A DNA stretch of 64,000 bases from G963662905 sp965230045 (GTDB lineage: Bacteria; Bacteroidota; Bacteroidia; Bacteroidales; WRLA01): NCBI GenBank assembly GCA_965230045.1, contig OZ245940.1, positions 1,550,001 through 1,614,000 on the forward strand, read 5' to 3'. The translations under genes and the position numbers were made by a program. This document shows, one piece after another, positions 1 to 8,800 of the stretch. How positions within the stretch are numbered: position 1 is the first letter of the stretch; each line of letters opens with the position of its first letter. A model generated the notes under the pieces. It had not been told where the DNA came from, did no database searches, and saw only the letters and a list, made by a program, of their open reading frames with translations.

Positions 1-2
1 AT

Positions 3-746
3 GTTAAAGTATTGGCTCAATGGGCGGAATCTCTGAAACTTCCATCGGAGCATACTTGTTTTTTTAATTTTACGGCCAGCCACGATGGTATCGGACTACG
101 ACCACTTACAGGCATTGTTTCAGATGATGAAATCCGTGCGCTGGCTCAAATTGCCCGGGATCATGGTGGGTTTGTCTCTGAAAAATCCAACCCTGATGGC
201 ACAAAATCACCCTACGAACTGAATTGCAGTTATATCGACCTGATAACTCATCCAAATGAAAGTGATGAAATCAAAGCAAAACGCTTCTTGCTCACACAAT
301 CGGTTATGCTGACTATGCCGGGCGTACCTGCCGTTTATTACCATTCGGTTTTTGGTTCAGTAAATGACCGGGAGGCTGCCCTAAGTTCAGGAATAAATCG
401 CAGGATAAACAGGGCGAAACTTCAGATGGATCGTCTTGAAGAGGAGCTTAATGAGGTAAATAGTTTACGTTCTTTAGTTTACAGGAAATATATAGAATTA
501 CTGAAAATCAGGAAATCAGAAGAAGTATTTGAGCCTTATGGTGAAGCAGGCTTTTTTGAAGATGAAGGACTGTTTGTGATCGAAAGGCGATTTGATGAAC
601 GGAGTGTTTATTGTGTTCATAATTTCACTTCATCATCAAAAAACATCTCAAAATATCTGAATGGCACAAAAAATATTACTTGTGCAGGTGTACTGGATTC
701 ACAGATGCTTAAATCTTTTTCTTTCATCTGGTTAGCTAAAAAATAA
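3..746 (+). CDS. GH13_18 sucrose/glucosylglycerate phosphorylase-like, 5' truncated
   Basis: The reading frame is open from the window edge, so only the C-terminal ~248 residues of a family that usually has 480-560 are present. It has the GH13 region with the H-D pair (N-F-T-A-S-H-D-G-I-G-L-R-P, early in the fragment), which in subfamily GH13_18 precedes the acceptor-site region, and a later segment M-P-G-V-P-A-V-Y-Y-H typical of the same fold. GH13_18 enzymes phosphorolyse sucrose, glucosylglycerate or related glucosides. The next two genes, 5 and 32 bp apart, are a GH38 mannosidase and a glycerate kinase, so glucosylglycerate phosphorylase (giving glucose-1-phosphate and glycerate) is the favoured specificity. 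That choice is inference; the missing N-terminal half holds the nucleophile and acid/base residues. Confidence 0.82.
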   Translation, partial: VKVLAQWAESLKLPSEHTCFFNFTASHDGIGLRPLTGIVSDDEIRALAQIARDHGGFVSEKSNPDGTKSPYELNCSYIDLITHPNESDEIKAKRFLLTQSVMLTMPGVPAVYYHSVFGSVNDREAALSSGINRRINRAKLQMDRLEEELNEVNSLRSLVYRKYIELLKIRKSEEVFEPYGEAGFFEDEGLFVIERRFDERSVYCVHNFTSSSKNISKYLNGTKNITCAGVLDSQMLKSFSFIWLAKK

Positions 747-751
747 ATATT

Positions 752-3580
752 ATGAAAAAAACGGCGCATATAATTTCGCATACACACTGGGACAGGGAAT
801 GGTATCTCAATAGCAAATATACCAACGAATGGCTGATTCCTTTTTTTGACAGCCTTTTTGCGATGTTTGAAAAAGAGCCGGATTACATCTTTGTGCTCGA
901 TGGCCAAATGGCGATGGTGGAGGATTATTTCGAAGAGTTGGATAAAAATAATTATAACCTGAGCGAATATAAACGCAAAATCAGGAAGTATGTGAAGCAG
1001 AACAGGCTGTTCATTGGTCCTTATTACCTGCAGCCCGATTGGCAATTGCTCAGTGAAGAGTCGCTGGTGCGCAACCTGCTTTATGGGAATTTGGTCGCAA
1101 AAGAGTTTGGTGGCTCTATGAACGTTGGTTGGATGCTGGATAATTTCGGACAGATATCCCAAACGACACAAATTCATGATGGCTTTAACCTAAAAGGCTT
1201 ATATGTTTGGCGTGGCGTGGAAATGGATCCAGAGGATGTTCAGTCTGAATTTCTCTGGAAATCCCCCGATGGTACAGCCCTGCCTTCAATTTATCTGCTC
1301 GATAGCTATCGTAATGTAATGCGCCTGGCAGAACATAACGATATTATGAAAGATAGGGTGCATGATGAAATTAAAAAACTTACGCCATTTGCAACAACTT
1401 CCAACATCCTGCTGATGAATGGTTATGATCAGGAAATGGTGCCGGATGATATCCAACCCTATATTACAGATGGTAAAATGGATACCGATGAATTTCGGGT
1501 AATTCAGAGCAGTCCGCCTAAGTATATCGAAGATGTTATGCAGGAGAAACCAGAACTAAAAACCCTGGAAGGGGCTTTGTATAGCGGGCGGTTTATATCT
1601 GTTTTTCCGGGTGTGATGTCGGCACGTATGTACCTGAAACTGCAAAATGATGTGCAGCAAAAAATGCTGGAAAAAAAGGTCGAACCTTTGGCATCATTGG
1701 TCTGGTTGCTCGGCGGTGAATACGAAAAGACCCAAATCAGGGAAGCATGGAAAACCCTGCTGAAGAACCATCCACATGATAGTATTTGCGGTGTGAGTAT
1801 TGATGATGTGCATACCGATATGGAAAACCGCAGCCGTATCGTGAACCAGCTTACCCAATCTCTGACTGAGCAAAAATTACGGGAGCTATGCAGTTTGATT
1901 GATACTTCCACGGAAACCAATGATGAAGTGAAATTGGTTTTTAATACATCCTTGTTTCCCCGTTCGGAAAATGTTGACTTCGGGAAACAGAGCATTTTCG
2001 TAAAAGATATTCCCGCCATGGGTTATAAGATCCTATGTGAAAATGATCAGCCGAAATCAACAATTAAAGTGGAAGGATTGCTTATCAGTAATGGTTTGAT
2101 CGATGTCCGTTTCAACGGAAATGGTAGTTTTAATGTTTATCATCATGAAAGCGGCAAGCAATATAAAGAACTCGGATTATTGGAAGATCGCGCCGATACC
2201 GGTGATGAATATAACTATTCCTATCCGGACACAGATGTGATTATTACCAGCCGCGATGTGACAGCAAAAATTGATATTGTGCAGCAATCGGCTGCAAAGG
2301 TTGTGGTGCGCACACAATTTGAAATGTTGCTGCCAGAATCGGAATCTGATGATCAGAGCACGCGATCAGAACAGATGCGGAAGCTTCCGGTGGTAAATTA
2401 TTATACTATTGAGGCTGATTCTGAGCTTGTAAAATGTAAAACATTGCTGCGGAATACCGTGAAAGACCACATAATGCGTGTCCTTTTCAAAACAGGTATT
2501 CAGTCTGATTTTGCATATGCCGGAAGTCCGTTTGATGTGGTAAAACGTCCTGTTTTTATCGATGATTACGATGAATCCAGTATCCCGCCGGATGTTAAAA
2601 AAGTGATTATCGGTGCCCGTGAGGCCAAGCCAAACACTATTTTCCTGAACCGTGAGTTCGTTGATTTTAACGATACTAAAAATGGCATGGCCGTATTTTC
2701 CAAAGGTTTGCCCGAGTATCAGGTGATTGAAAGTGATACTATTGCGCTGACCCTCTTCCGTTCTGTAGGATGGATTGCCCGGGAAATTAATTCACGTATA
2801 GGCGATGCAGGCCCGGAAATCTTTACGCCTGACGCACAATGTCTCCGCGATATGGAATTTGAATATGCTGTTTATCCACACAAAGGTGATGTGGATAGCG
2901 CGAAAGTTTGCCGTTTATCCGATATCTACAATACCGACCTGATAGCCTGCACAACAGATGAACATAAAGGTGTTTTGAGCGGGAACGCTACATTTTTTAG
3001 TGCAGAAGATGACCGTAATACAGTGAAATTTACTGCGATTAAACGCAGCGAATCGGATGATGCCATCATAATCAGGGGTTATAATTCCTCGGAAAAATCC
3101 AGCAGGATAACCCTCAATGTGGCTATGAGCCTCAATAAAGCCAGTTTGGTAAATCTGCTTGAAGAGGAATTACAGATACTCGAAATAAAAAATAATAAAG
3201 TCAGCTTTGATTTGGAAGGTAAAAAGATTTTCAGCCTGCGCCTTGAACTGACACGCAAAAAGTTTGATATCAAAGCAGATTGCGAATTGATCATGGAACA
3301 AAACAGGATCCGTGAATCATTTGATGAATATCCTTATGCTCCCTATGTAAAGCTTGAGGATATTGAAAGCGAAATTGCCCGGGCCGAAGTCTTAAAACCT
3401 AAATCACATCATCCTATGTGGCGCCGTACTGCCCTGGAAGCACAGCTTTCGGCTATTTTGACACGGAACCGCTTTGATGAGCAAAAAATTACTGAGCTGG
3501 GCTATGGTCTGAACGAGGCACGTGTGCAACGCAGGGTTTATGATTATATTAAGCAGTTCAAGAACCCTGATAGCGAATAA
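752..3580 (+). CDS. GH38 alpha-mannosidase, probable mannosylglycerate hydrolase
   Basis: 942 residues. The N-terminus has the GH38 zinc/substrate motif S-H-T-H-W-D-R-E-W (residues ~9-17) and the nucleophile region W-M-L-D-N-F-G-Q with Asp at about 130; a further N-H-P-H-D-S-I-C-G segment near 339-347 matches the conserved alpha-mannosidase middle-domain histidine motif. The rest is the beta-rich C-terminal GH38 region. No signal peptide is present, so it acts in the cytoplasm, as bacterial MngB-type enzymes do on 2-O-mannosylglycerate or its 6-phosphate. The start lies 5 bp after the phosphorylase gene and glycerate kinase follows after 32 bp, which supports a mannosylglycerate substrate. 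Family assignment is firm; the substrate is inferred from neighbours. An alternative is a general alpha-mannosidase for N-glycans, less likely without export. Confidence 0.9.
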   Translation: MKKTAHIISHTHWDREWYLNSKYTNEWLIPFFDSLFAMFEKEPDYIFVLDGQMAMVEDYFEELDKNNYNLSEYKRKIRKYVKQNRLFIGPYYLQPDWQLLSEESLVRNLLYGNLVAKEFGGSMNVGWMLDNFGQISQTTQIHDGFNLKGLYVWRGVEMDPEDVQSEFLWKSPDGTALPSIYLLDSYRNVMRLAEHNDIMKDRVHDEIKKLTPFATTSNILLMNGYDQEMVPDDIQPYITDGKMDTDEFRVIQSSPPKYIEDVMQEKPELKTLEGALYSGRFISVFPGVMSARMYLKLQNDVQQKMLEKKVEPLASLVWLLGGEYEKTQIREAWKTLLKNHPHDSICGVSIDDVHTDMENRSRIVNQLTQSLTEQKLRELCSLIDTSTETNDEVKLVFNTSLFPRSENVDFGKQSIFVKDIPAMGYKILCENDQPKSTIKVEGLLISNGLIDVRFNGNGSFNVYHHESGKQYKELGLLEDRADTGDEYNYSYPDTDVIITSRDVTAKIDIVQQSAAKVVVRTQFEMLLPESESDDQSTRSEQMRKLPVVNYYTIEADSELVKCKTLLRNTVKDHIMRVLFKTGIQSDFAYAGSPFDVVKRPVFIDDYDESSIPPDVKKVIIGAREAKPNTIFLNREFVDFNDTKNGMAVFSKGLPEYQVIESDTIALTLFRSVGWIAREINSRIGDAGPEIFTPDAQCLRDMEFEYAVYPHKGDVDSAKVCRLSDIYNTDLIACTTDEHKGVLSGNATFFSAEDDRNTVKFTAIKRSESDDAIIIRGYNSSEKSSRITLNVAMSLNKASLVNLLEEELQILEIKNNKVSFDLEGKKIFSLRLELTRKKFDIKADCELIMEQNRIRESFDEYPYAPYVKLEDIESEIARAEVLKPKSHHPMWRRTALEAQLSAILTRNRFDEQKITELGYGLNEARVQRRVYDYIKQFKNPDSE

Positions 3581-3612
3581 AGATTTGTTTTTGTTTATCG
3601 TAAATTGCATTT

Positions 3613-4743
3613 ATGAAAGCCAAAATTGTTATCGCACCCGATAAATTTAAAGGTTCTTTGACCGGAATCGAATTTTGCAATATTGTTGAAGAATCTTTGT
3701 TGCAATATTCAGATGAATTTGAAGTCCATAAAGTACCTTTGGCTGATGGAGGAGATGGAACAGTCGATGTGATCCGTTATTATACAGAAGGGCAGAGGAT
3801 TAGGCTTGAAGTGCATGATCCGCTGATGCGAAAAATTGAAGCAGAGTATCTTTATTCTGAATCAGCCCGATTGGCTTTTATTGAGATGTCTGCAGCATCA
3901 GGTATCCGCTTGATGAAGGATGAGGAGTTAAATCCTTTGGAAACCAGTACTTTTGGAACAGGTGAGCTGATCCTGGATGCGCTTTCGCGTGGGGCAGGAC
4001 ATATCATTATGGGTATTGGCGGAAGCGCAACAAACGATGCCGGTATGGGAATGGCGCGCGCACTGGGATTTCGGTTCTTCGATAAAGATAAAAACGAACT
4101 TCAGGGAAAGGGAAAAGACCTGCAATTGCTGCATTCCATTGATGCCGGTCAGGCTCATCAACGAATTCATGATGTGAAGTTTGAAATTGCATGCGATGTG
4201 GATAATCCCCTTTTTGGTGAAAATGGAGCGGCGAGGGTTTATGCACCCCAAAAAGGTGCAGATGAGCAAATGGTCCAAATGCTTGATAAAGGGCTGTGGA
4301 ATTTTGCTGCGGTAGTGCATAAGAACTTTTCAATAGATCTACAGCAAATTGCGGGTTCCGGTGCTGCCGGTGGCCTGGGTGCAGGCTGTATTTTATTTCT
4401 GGATGCGCATTTGAAGTCTGGTATTGAATTGATTAAATCCATAAGCGGTTTTAATGAAAAGATTGCAGACGCTCAGTGGATTGTTACCGGTGAAGGGAGT
4501 ATTGATAGTCAGACGTTTTCAGGTAAGGTGATTAAAGGTGTACTTGATTCAAGAAGGCAGCATAAAATAGCTGTTTTTTGCGGAAGGTCTGATTTGCCAA
4601 AGGGTAGTCTTCATGACAATTCAATAGACTATCTTGCTGAGATTCTGCCGCTTGCCAGTGATGTTCATGATTCTATGCAAAATGCCGGTAAATATCTTAA
4701 GATGCTGGCTGATGAATTTGTCCGTTTCGTTTTTTCTCGATAG
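3613..4743 (+). CDS. glycerate kinase (type I)
   Basis: 376 residues, normal for the type I (GarK/GlxK) glycerate kinase family. It has the family's N-terminal A-P-D-K-F-K-G-S-L-T motif, P-L-A-D-G-G-D-G-T near residue 43, G-G-S-A-T-N-D-A-G-M-G in the middle and a T-G-E-G-S-I-D-S-Q-T-F-S-G-K segment near the C-terminus. It phosphorylates D-glycerate, usually to 2-phosphoglycerate, which enters glycolysis. As the last gene of the operon it would use the glycerate freed by the two upstream enzymes. A strong hairpin terminator follows 17 bp after the stop. There is no sign of truncation. The position of phosphorylation (2 versus 3) is from family knowledge, not from visible residues. Confidence 0.93.
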   Translation: MKAKIVIAPDKFKGSLTGIEFCNIVEESLLQYSDEFEVHKVPLADGGDGTVDVIRYYTEGQRIRLEVHDPLMRKIEAEYLYSESARLAFIEMSAASGIRLMKDEELNPLETSTFGTGELILDALSRGAGHIIMGIGGSATNDAGMGMARALGFRFFDKDKNELQGKGKDLQLLHSIDAGQAHQRIHDVKFEIACDVDNPLFGENGAARVYAPQKGADEQMVQMLDKGLWNFAAVVHKNFSIDLQQIAGSGAAGGLGAGCILFLDAHLKSGIELIKSISGFNEKIADAQWIVTGEGSIDSQTFSGKVIKGVLDSRRQHKIAVFCGRSDLPKGSLHDNSIDYLAEILPLASDVHDSMQNAGKYLKMLADEFVRFVFSR

Positions 4744-4760
4744 CACCAGGTTTTGTTTTG

Positions 4761-4790
4761 AACCGGCTTCCTGAAGTTGCCGGTTTTTTG
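4761..4790 (+). terminator. Rho-independent terminator of the glycosylglycerate operon
   Basis: A 7-bp stem AACCGGC/GCCGGTT with an 11-nt loop is followed by a T run. It lies just after the glycerate kinase stop. Confidence 0.8.
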
Positions 4791-4819
4791 TTTTGGTATA
4801 TTCTGCCAATTATTCCTTT
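4775..4819 (+). repeat. 45-bp direct repeat, copy 1
   Basis: This 45-bp stretch recurs at 5730-5774 with a single C/T difference. It begins in the right arm of the glycerate kinase terminator. The second copy runs directly into the promoter of the UvrA-like gene, so the interval between the copies looks inserted. Confidence 0.85.
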
Positions 4820-4864
4820 CCTGTCTCACGGATTATAAACAGTCTTAAAATTGATTATCTAAAT

Positions 4865-5213
4865 GGTTCTACTAAGAATTTCGTGGGTAACAATAATGTT
4901 TGAAAATAATATGGAGATATTTATTAATAAACCATTGATCCCTAACAGATTCCTCCCTCCCGATAACTATCGGGACAAAGCCTTAATCACTTCGTTTGGC
5001 TTTGTTCCGGTCGGAATGACGCTGTTTATTAGGCGTTTAAGGCAAATGCGGCGAGGACATCTTTAAAATATACTATTGTGTCCTCGCCGCATTTGCCTCC
5101 TGACTCCATAAAAATGCGTCAATCCGACAAAGTTTCCGAAGTATGAGGAAACTTTGGAGGAATCTGTTTGAAATAGCATTCTAATTTCTTTCCACGAAAT
5201 TCCGTGTAGAACC
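4865..5213 (-). mobile_element. MITE family 1, copy A, with 8-bp target duplication
   Basis: A 349-bp element without coding capacity. Its ends are inverted repeats of about 22 bp (GGTTCTAC...GTAGAACC outermost, with GGAATTTCGTGG inside). It is flanked by perfect 8-bp direct repeats ATCTAAAT at 4857-4864 and 5214-5221. Inside are nested inverted repeats: GATTCCTCC/GGAGGAATC, then GTCGGAATGACGC/GCGTCAATCCGAC, then a long central stem AGGCAAATGCGGCGAGGACA and its complement. Two more copies lie at 57741-58068 and 61093-61451, in the opposite orientation. The short ORF it contains is a by-product of the palindromes. The GG start and 8-bp duplication would fit mobilisation by an ISL3-like transposase, which is only a guess. 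Confidence 0.85.
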
Positions 5214-5221
5214 ATCTAAAT

Positions 5222-5729
5222 ATCAATATTTTATAACACTTTTTGCTTTAATATAGGTGTTTCGCTTTCATTTTAATAAATATTTGTTGGCAATAAAAGA
5301 ATTTGCGAATTTGTGAAATCAGGATAAACTGCCAGTTATGCGAATGTTTTTCATATTTTCACACTAGACGAGTTTTTTAATCAATATGTTTTTCAAAACA
5401 ATAATCATCCTCGTTTAGACAGCGGGCTGGCCAGTCAAAACAGTGGTTCTTGAGCTTGCCGAAAGGCGGGCCGGATGAGGGTGAATTCCCGATACTTAGA
5501 ATTTCATCAAAGGGCCTTAAGCTTTGCCGAGGCACGAGGCACTACTTTGATTGAAAATTCTTGGTATCGGGAAGACCGGGGGGGAGCTTTGTTTTGACTC
5601 GGCTTTTTGTTTCCTTTTGTGCCAAGACAAAAGGAATAAAAATAGCGACCAAAGCTTTCTTTATATTCAAAATCGTAATGTTTTGTTATCACTCAATGTT
5701 AAAATGATCGTCATATTCGGAATACACGA
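5222..5729. other. gene-free stretch between MITE A and the UvrA-like gene
   Basis: Apart from the palindrome at 5429-5602, I see nothing supportable. Reading frames here are short and follow the inverted repeats. Confidence 0.6.
5429..5602. repeat. long imperfect palindrome
   Basis: Outer arms GGCCAGTCAAAAC (about 5430-5442) and GTTTTGACTCGGC (5590-5602) enclose a stronger hairpin at 5486-5573, whose ~28-bp arms start TTCCCGATAC and end GTATCGGGAA. A further self-complementary stretch, CCTTTTGTGCCAAGACAAAAGG, follows at about 5612-5634. No credible gene is present. The look is that of a dispersed, non-coding Bacteroidota repeat, but no second copy lies in this window. Confidence 0.6.
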
Positions 5730-5774
5730 AGTTGCTGGTTTTTTGTTTTGGTATATTCTGCCAATTATTCCTTT
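5730..5774 (+). repeat. 45-bp direct repeat, copy 2
   Basis: Near-identical to 4775-4819. It ends 2 bp before the TATCTTTG box that serves the UvrA-like gene. Confidence 0.85.
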
Positions 5775-5775
5775 T

Positions 5776-5783
5776 TATCTTTG
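5776..5783 (+). promoter_or_regulatory. -7 box of the UvrA-like gene
   Basis: TATCTTTG matches the Bacteroidota TAnnTTTG consensus and lies 18 bp before the ATG at 5802, which argues against any start further upstream. The -33 element is weak. Confidence 0.6.
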
Positions 5784-5801
5784 CAGCTGAAACGGCTCTT
5801 T

Positions 5802-8800
5802 ATGACGAACTCAAATACCGAAAAAACTGATTTTATCCGCATTAGCGGCATCTCGGAAAACAATCTGAAAAATATTGATGTACAAATTCCCCGCAATCAG
5901 CTTACTGTGATTACGGGTTTGTCGGGATCGGGAAAATCCAGCCTTGCGTTTGATGTACTCTACAGGGAAAGCCAGCGCAGGATGTTTTCTGCTTTTTCTT
6001 CCTCATCGCGGCAGCTGACATCCAAATTACGTATGCCTCATGCGGAACAGTTTGAAGGCTTGAGCGCTTCGCTGGCCGTGGGGCAGGGGCGTGTCCATCC
6101 CGATGATCGTGCGACTTTTGGGACATTCACCGGATTGTACGATAAACTGCGCCTGATTTTTGCCCGCGCCGGAACGTTTCAAAATGGCGAAAAAGCCCAC
6201 CTGAGCCGCTCCCATTTTTCTTTTAACCATCCTAAAGGGCAATGTGAAAAATGCCGTGGACTCGGAAAAACGGAGTATATCGATCAAAAGAAAATCATTG
6301 CCGACGGCCAAAAAACAATCCGCAATGGTGCTTTTGTAATGACCACGCCCTCAGGATATATTGTTTACAGCCAGGTAACAATGGACGTGCTCAATGAGGT
6401 CTGCAATGCACATGGCTTTTCCGTGGATATTCCCTGGGATGAGATGACGGAAGAGCAAAAAAATGTCGTGCTTTTTGGGAGCAATCGCCTGAAAGTTCCT
6501 TTTGGGAAGCATACTCTGGAATCGCGTATGAAATGGACGGGTATCAAAGCCAAACCGCGTGAAGAAGCTTATTATCCGGGTATTATCACCACCATGGAGG
6601 ATATCCTGCGCCGTGACCGGAATACGAATATCCTGCGCTTTGTTTCTGCGCGCCCATGCGATGAATGTAAAGGGAAGCGATTGTTAAAAGAATCCCTTTC
6701 CGTGCTTTTTAAAGGACAAAACATTGCGCAACTTTCGGAAATGGACTTGTCCGGGCTGCACAGCTTTTTCCTGAAGTGCAGGCAAGAGGCGGAAAATGAT
6801 CTGATCCTTTCGCTTACCAATGATATGCTGAAGAGCCTGCAAAGCCTGCTGGATTTGGGTCTTGCGCACCGCAAAATTTCCGATGCACTGGAATCCTGCA
6901 CCCACAGCGAGCTGCAAAGAATGCGCCTTTCACAACAAATGATCAGCGGATTGAGCGGGATGATTTATGTACTGGATGAGCCATCAGCCGGAGTGCATCC
7001 TTTTGAAAATGAAAAAATTATCCGTCAGCTTTTAAAATTGCGCAATCTGGGCAATACGATTGTTGTGGTGGAACATAATCTGCAAAACATGCTGAACGCG
7101 GATTATCTGATCGATCTGGGACCGGGCGGTGGCACAAATGGTGGTGAGCTCCTGTTTCAGGGAAGCATCCGCGAGGCAATCAATAACAAGCAATATACTT
7201 CGCCCAGCCTTGAATATCTGCGGAAAGCAGCAGAGAAACCTCTTCAGACTTCGAAAAAATTTGAAACAATTCCGCTCAGCAAAGCGGGTTTTGATATCAG
7301 GCAGAACGGTGTAAACCTGATGACTGCTGAAAATGGCGCTCATTTGCTCCAGAAAATCAGGAAATTGATTTCAGAACCTGATCTGAAGGATATGTTCGGC
7401 GATAAAATATTTTTGGTCAATCAAAAACCGATTGGACGTAGCCCGCGCTCCAATCCGGCTACTTATTCGGGTCTTTTTGATCTGGTGCGTAAGCTTTTCA
7501 GCAAGCTTGATGATGCCAAAAACCGAAAATTGAGTGCTTCGTCCTTTTCATTTAATACCAAAGGAGGGCGCTGTGAAGTGTGTCAGGGAGCCGGACTCAT
7601 CGAAACCGGCATGCATTTTTTGGAGAACAGCTATCAAATGTGTCCTGTCTGCAGGGGCAAGCGTTTCCGCGATGAAGTGCTGGAGGTAAAATATTCAGGA
7701 AAAAATATTGGCGAAATACTGGAAATGAGCATGGATGAGGCCAGGGAGCATTTTTCCGAAGAGCCAAAAATCCGAAAATACCTGGATTTAATGCAAAAGC
7801 TTGGACTTGGATACATACATCTGGGGCAGGCAGCTACCCAGCTTTCGGGTGGAGAGGCGCAGCGCTTGAAACTGGCTTCGGAATTGATACGCAACGAAAA
7901 GAAAGCGCGGCTTTTTCTGCTTGAATTTCCTTGCACGGGTTTGCACGTAAAGGATATTGAGCAATTGATTGCAGCTTTGCGCAAGCTCTCAGCTTCCGAA
8001 GCAACGTTTATTATCGCGGAAAACAATATGGAAATGCTTGCCCGTGCCGATTATATCATCGAATTACAGGATGATCGTTTTTACTGTGCCCATCCTGCCG
8101 GGATGATGGAAATTCCGCAAAGTATTACCGCAGAAATTTTCAGGAAACGGGCAGAACATGATTTTCGAATCGAAATCCAGCCACCGGAAGAAACAGCAGA
8201 TTTTATTGAAATGAAAGGAATTACTACGCACAACCTGCAACAATTGGATGTGCAAATTCCACTCAATAAAATTACAGCCATTAGCGGCCCCAGTGGCTCT
8301 GGGAAATCTTCTCTGGCTTTTGATACTATTCTTGCCGAAGGACGTTTCCGCTATTTGAGCAATTTTAGTTCTTATGTGCGCAGCCGTGTGTCCAACATAA
8401 AAAAGGGCGATTTTGAATCCTGCGAACATATGATACCGGCGATCGGTATCGGACGTTCAGCCATGCGTGCCAATGCCCGTTCACGCGTTGCTACACTCAG
8501 CGGAATATATGAGTTGCTCAGGCTGCTCTATAGCAGGATTGGCCGTGATGGCGAAGAACAATGTACGCTCACTGCTTCCGATTTTTCTTTTAATTCCGAT
8601 TTGGGCGCTTGCCCTTATTGTGGCGGATTGGGCTTTTCGCCAAAGGCGGATGTCGAAAAATTGATCAGCCATCCTGACAAAAGCATTTACGGAGGTGCAA
8701 TATCCGGCAATAAGAATGCGGCATATTTTGGCGATCCCAATGGACAGCATATGGCCATACTTAAAGCCGTGGAAAATGAGAAAGGCCTTGATTTGGGCAA

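Noticed and set aside
4863..5066. 67-residue ORF in MITE copy A, with a counterpart in copy B at 57885-58070
   Set aside because: The reading frame follows the inverted repeat and is not conserved in copy C; the element is non-coding.
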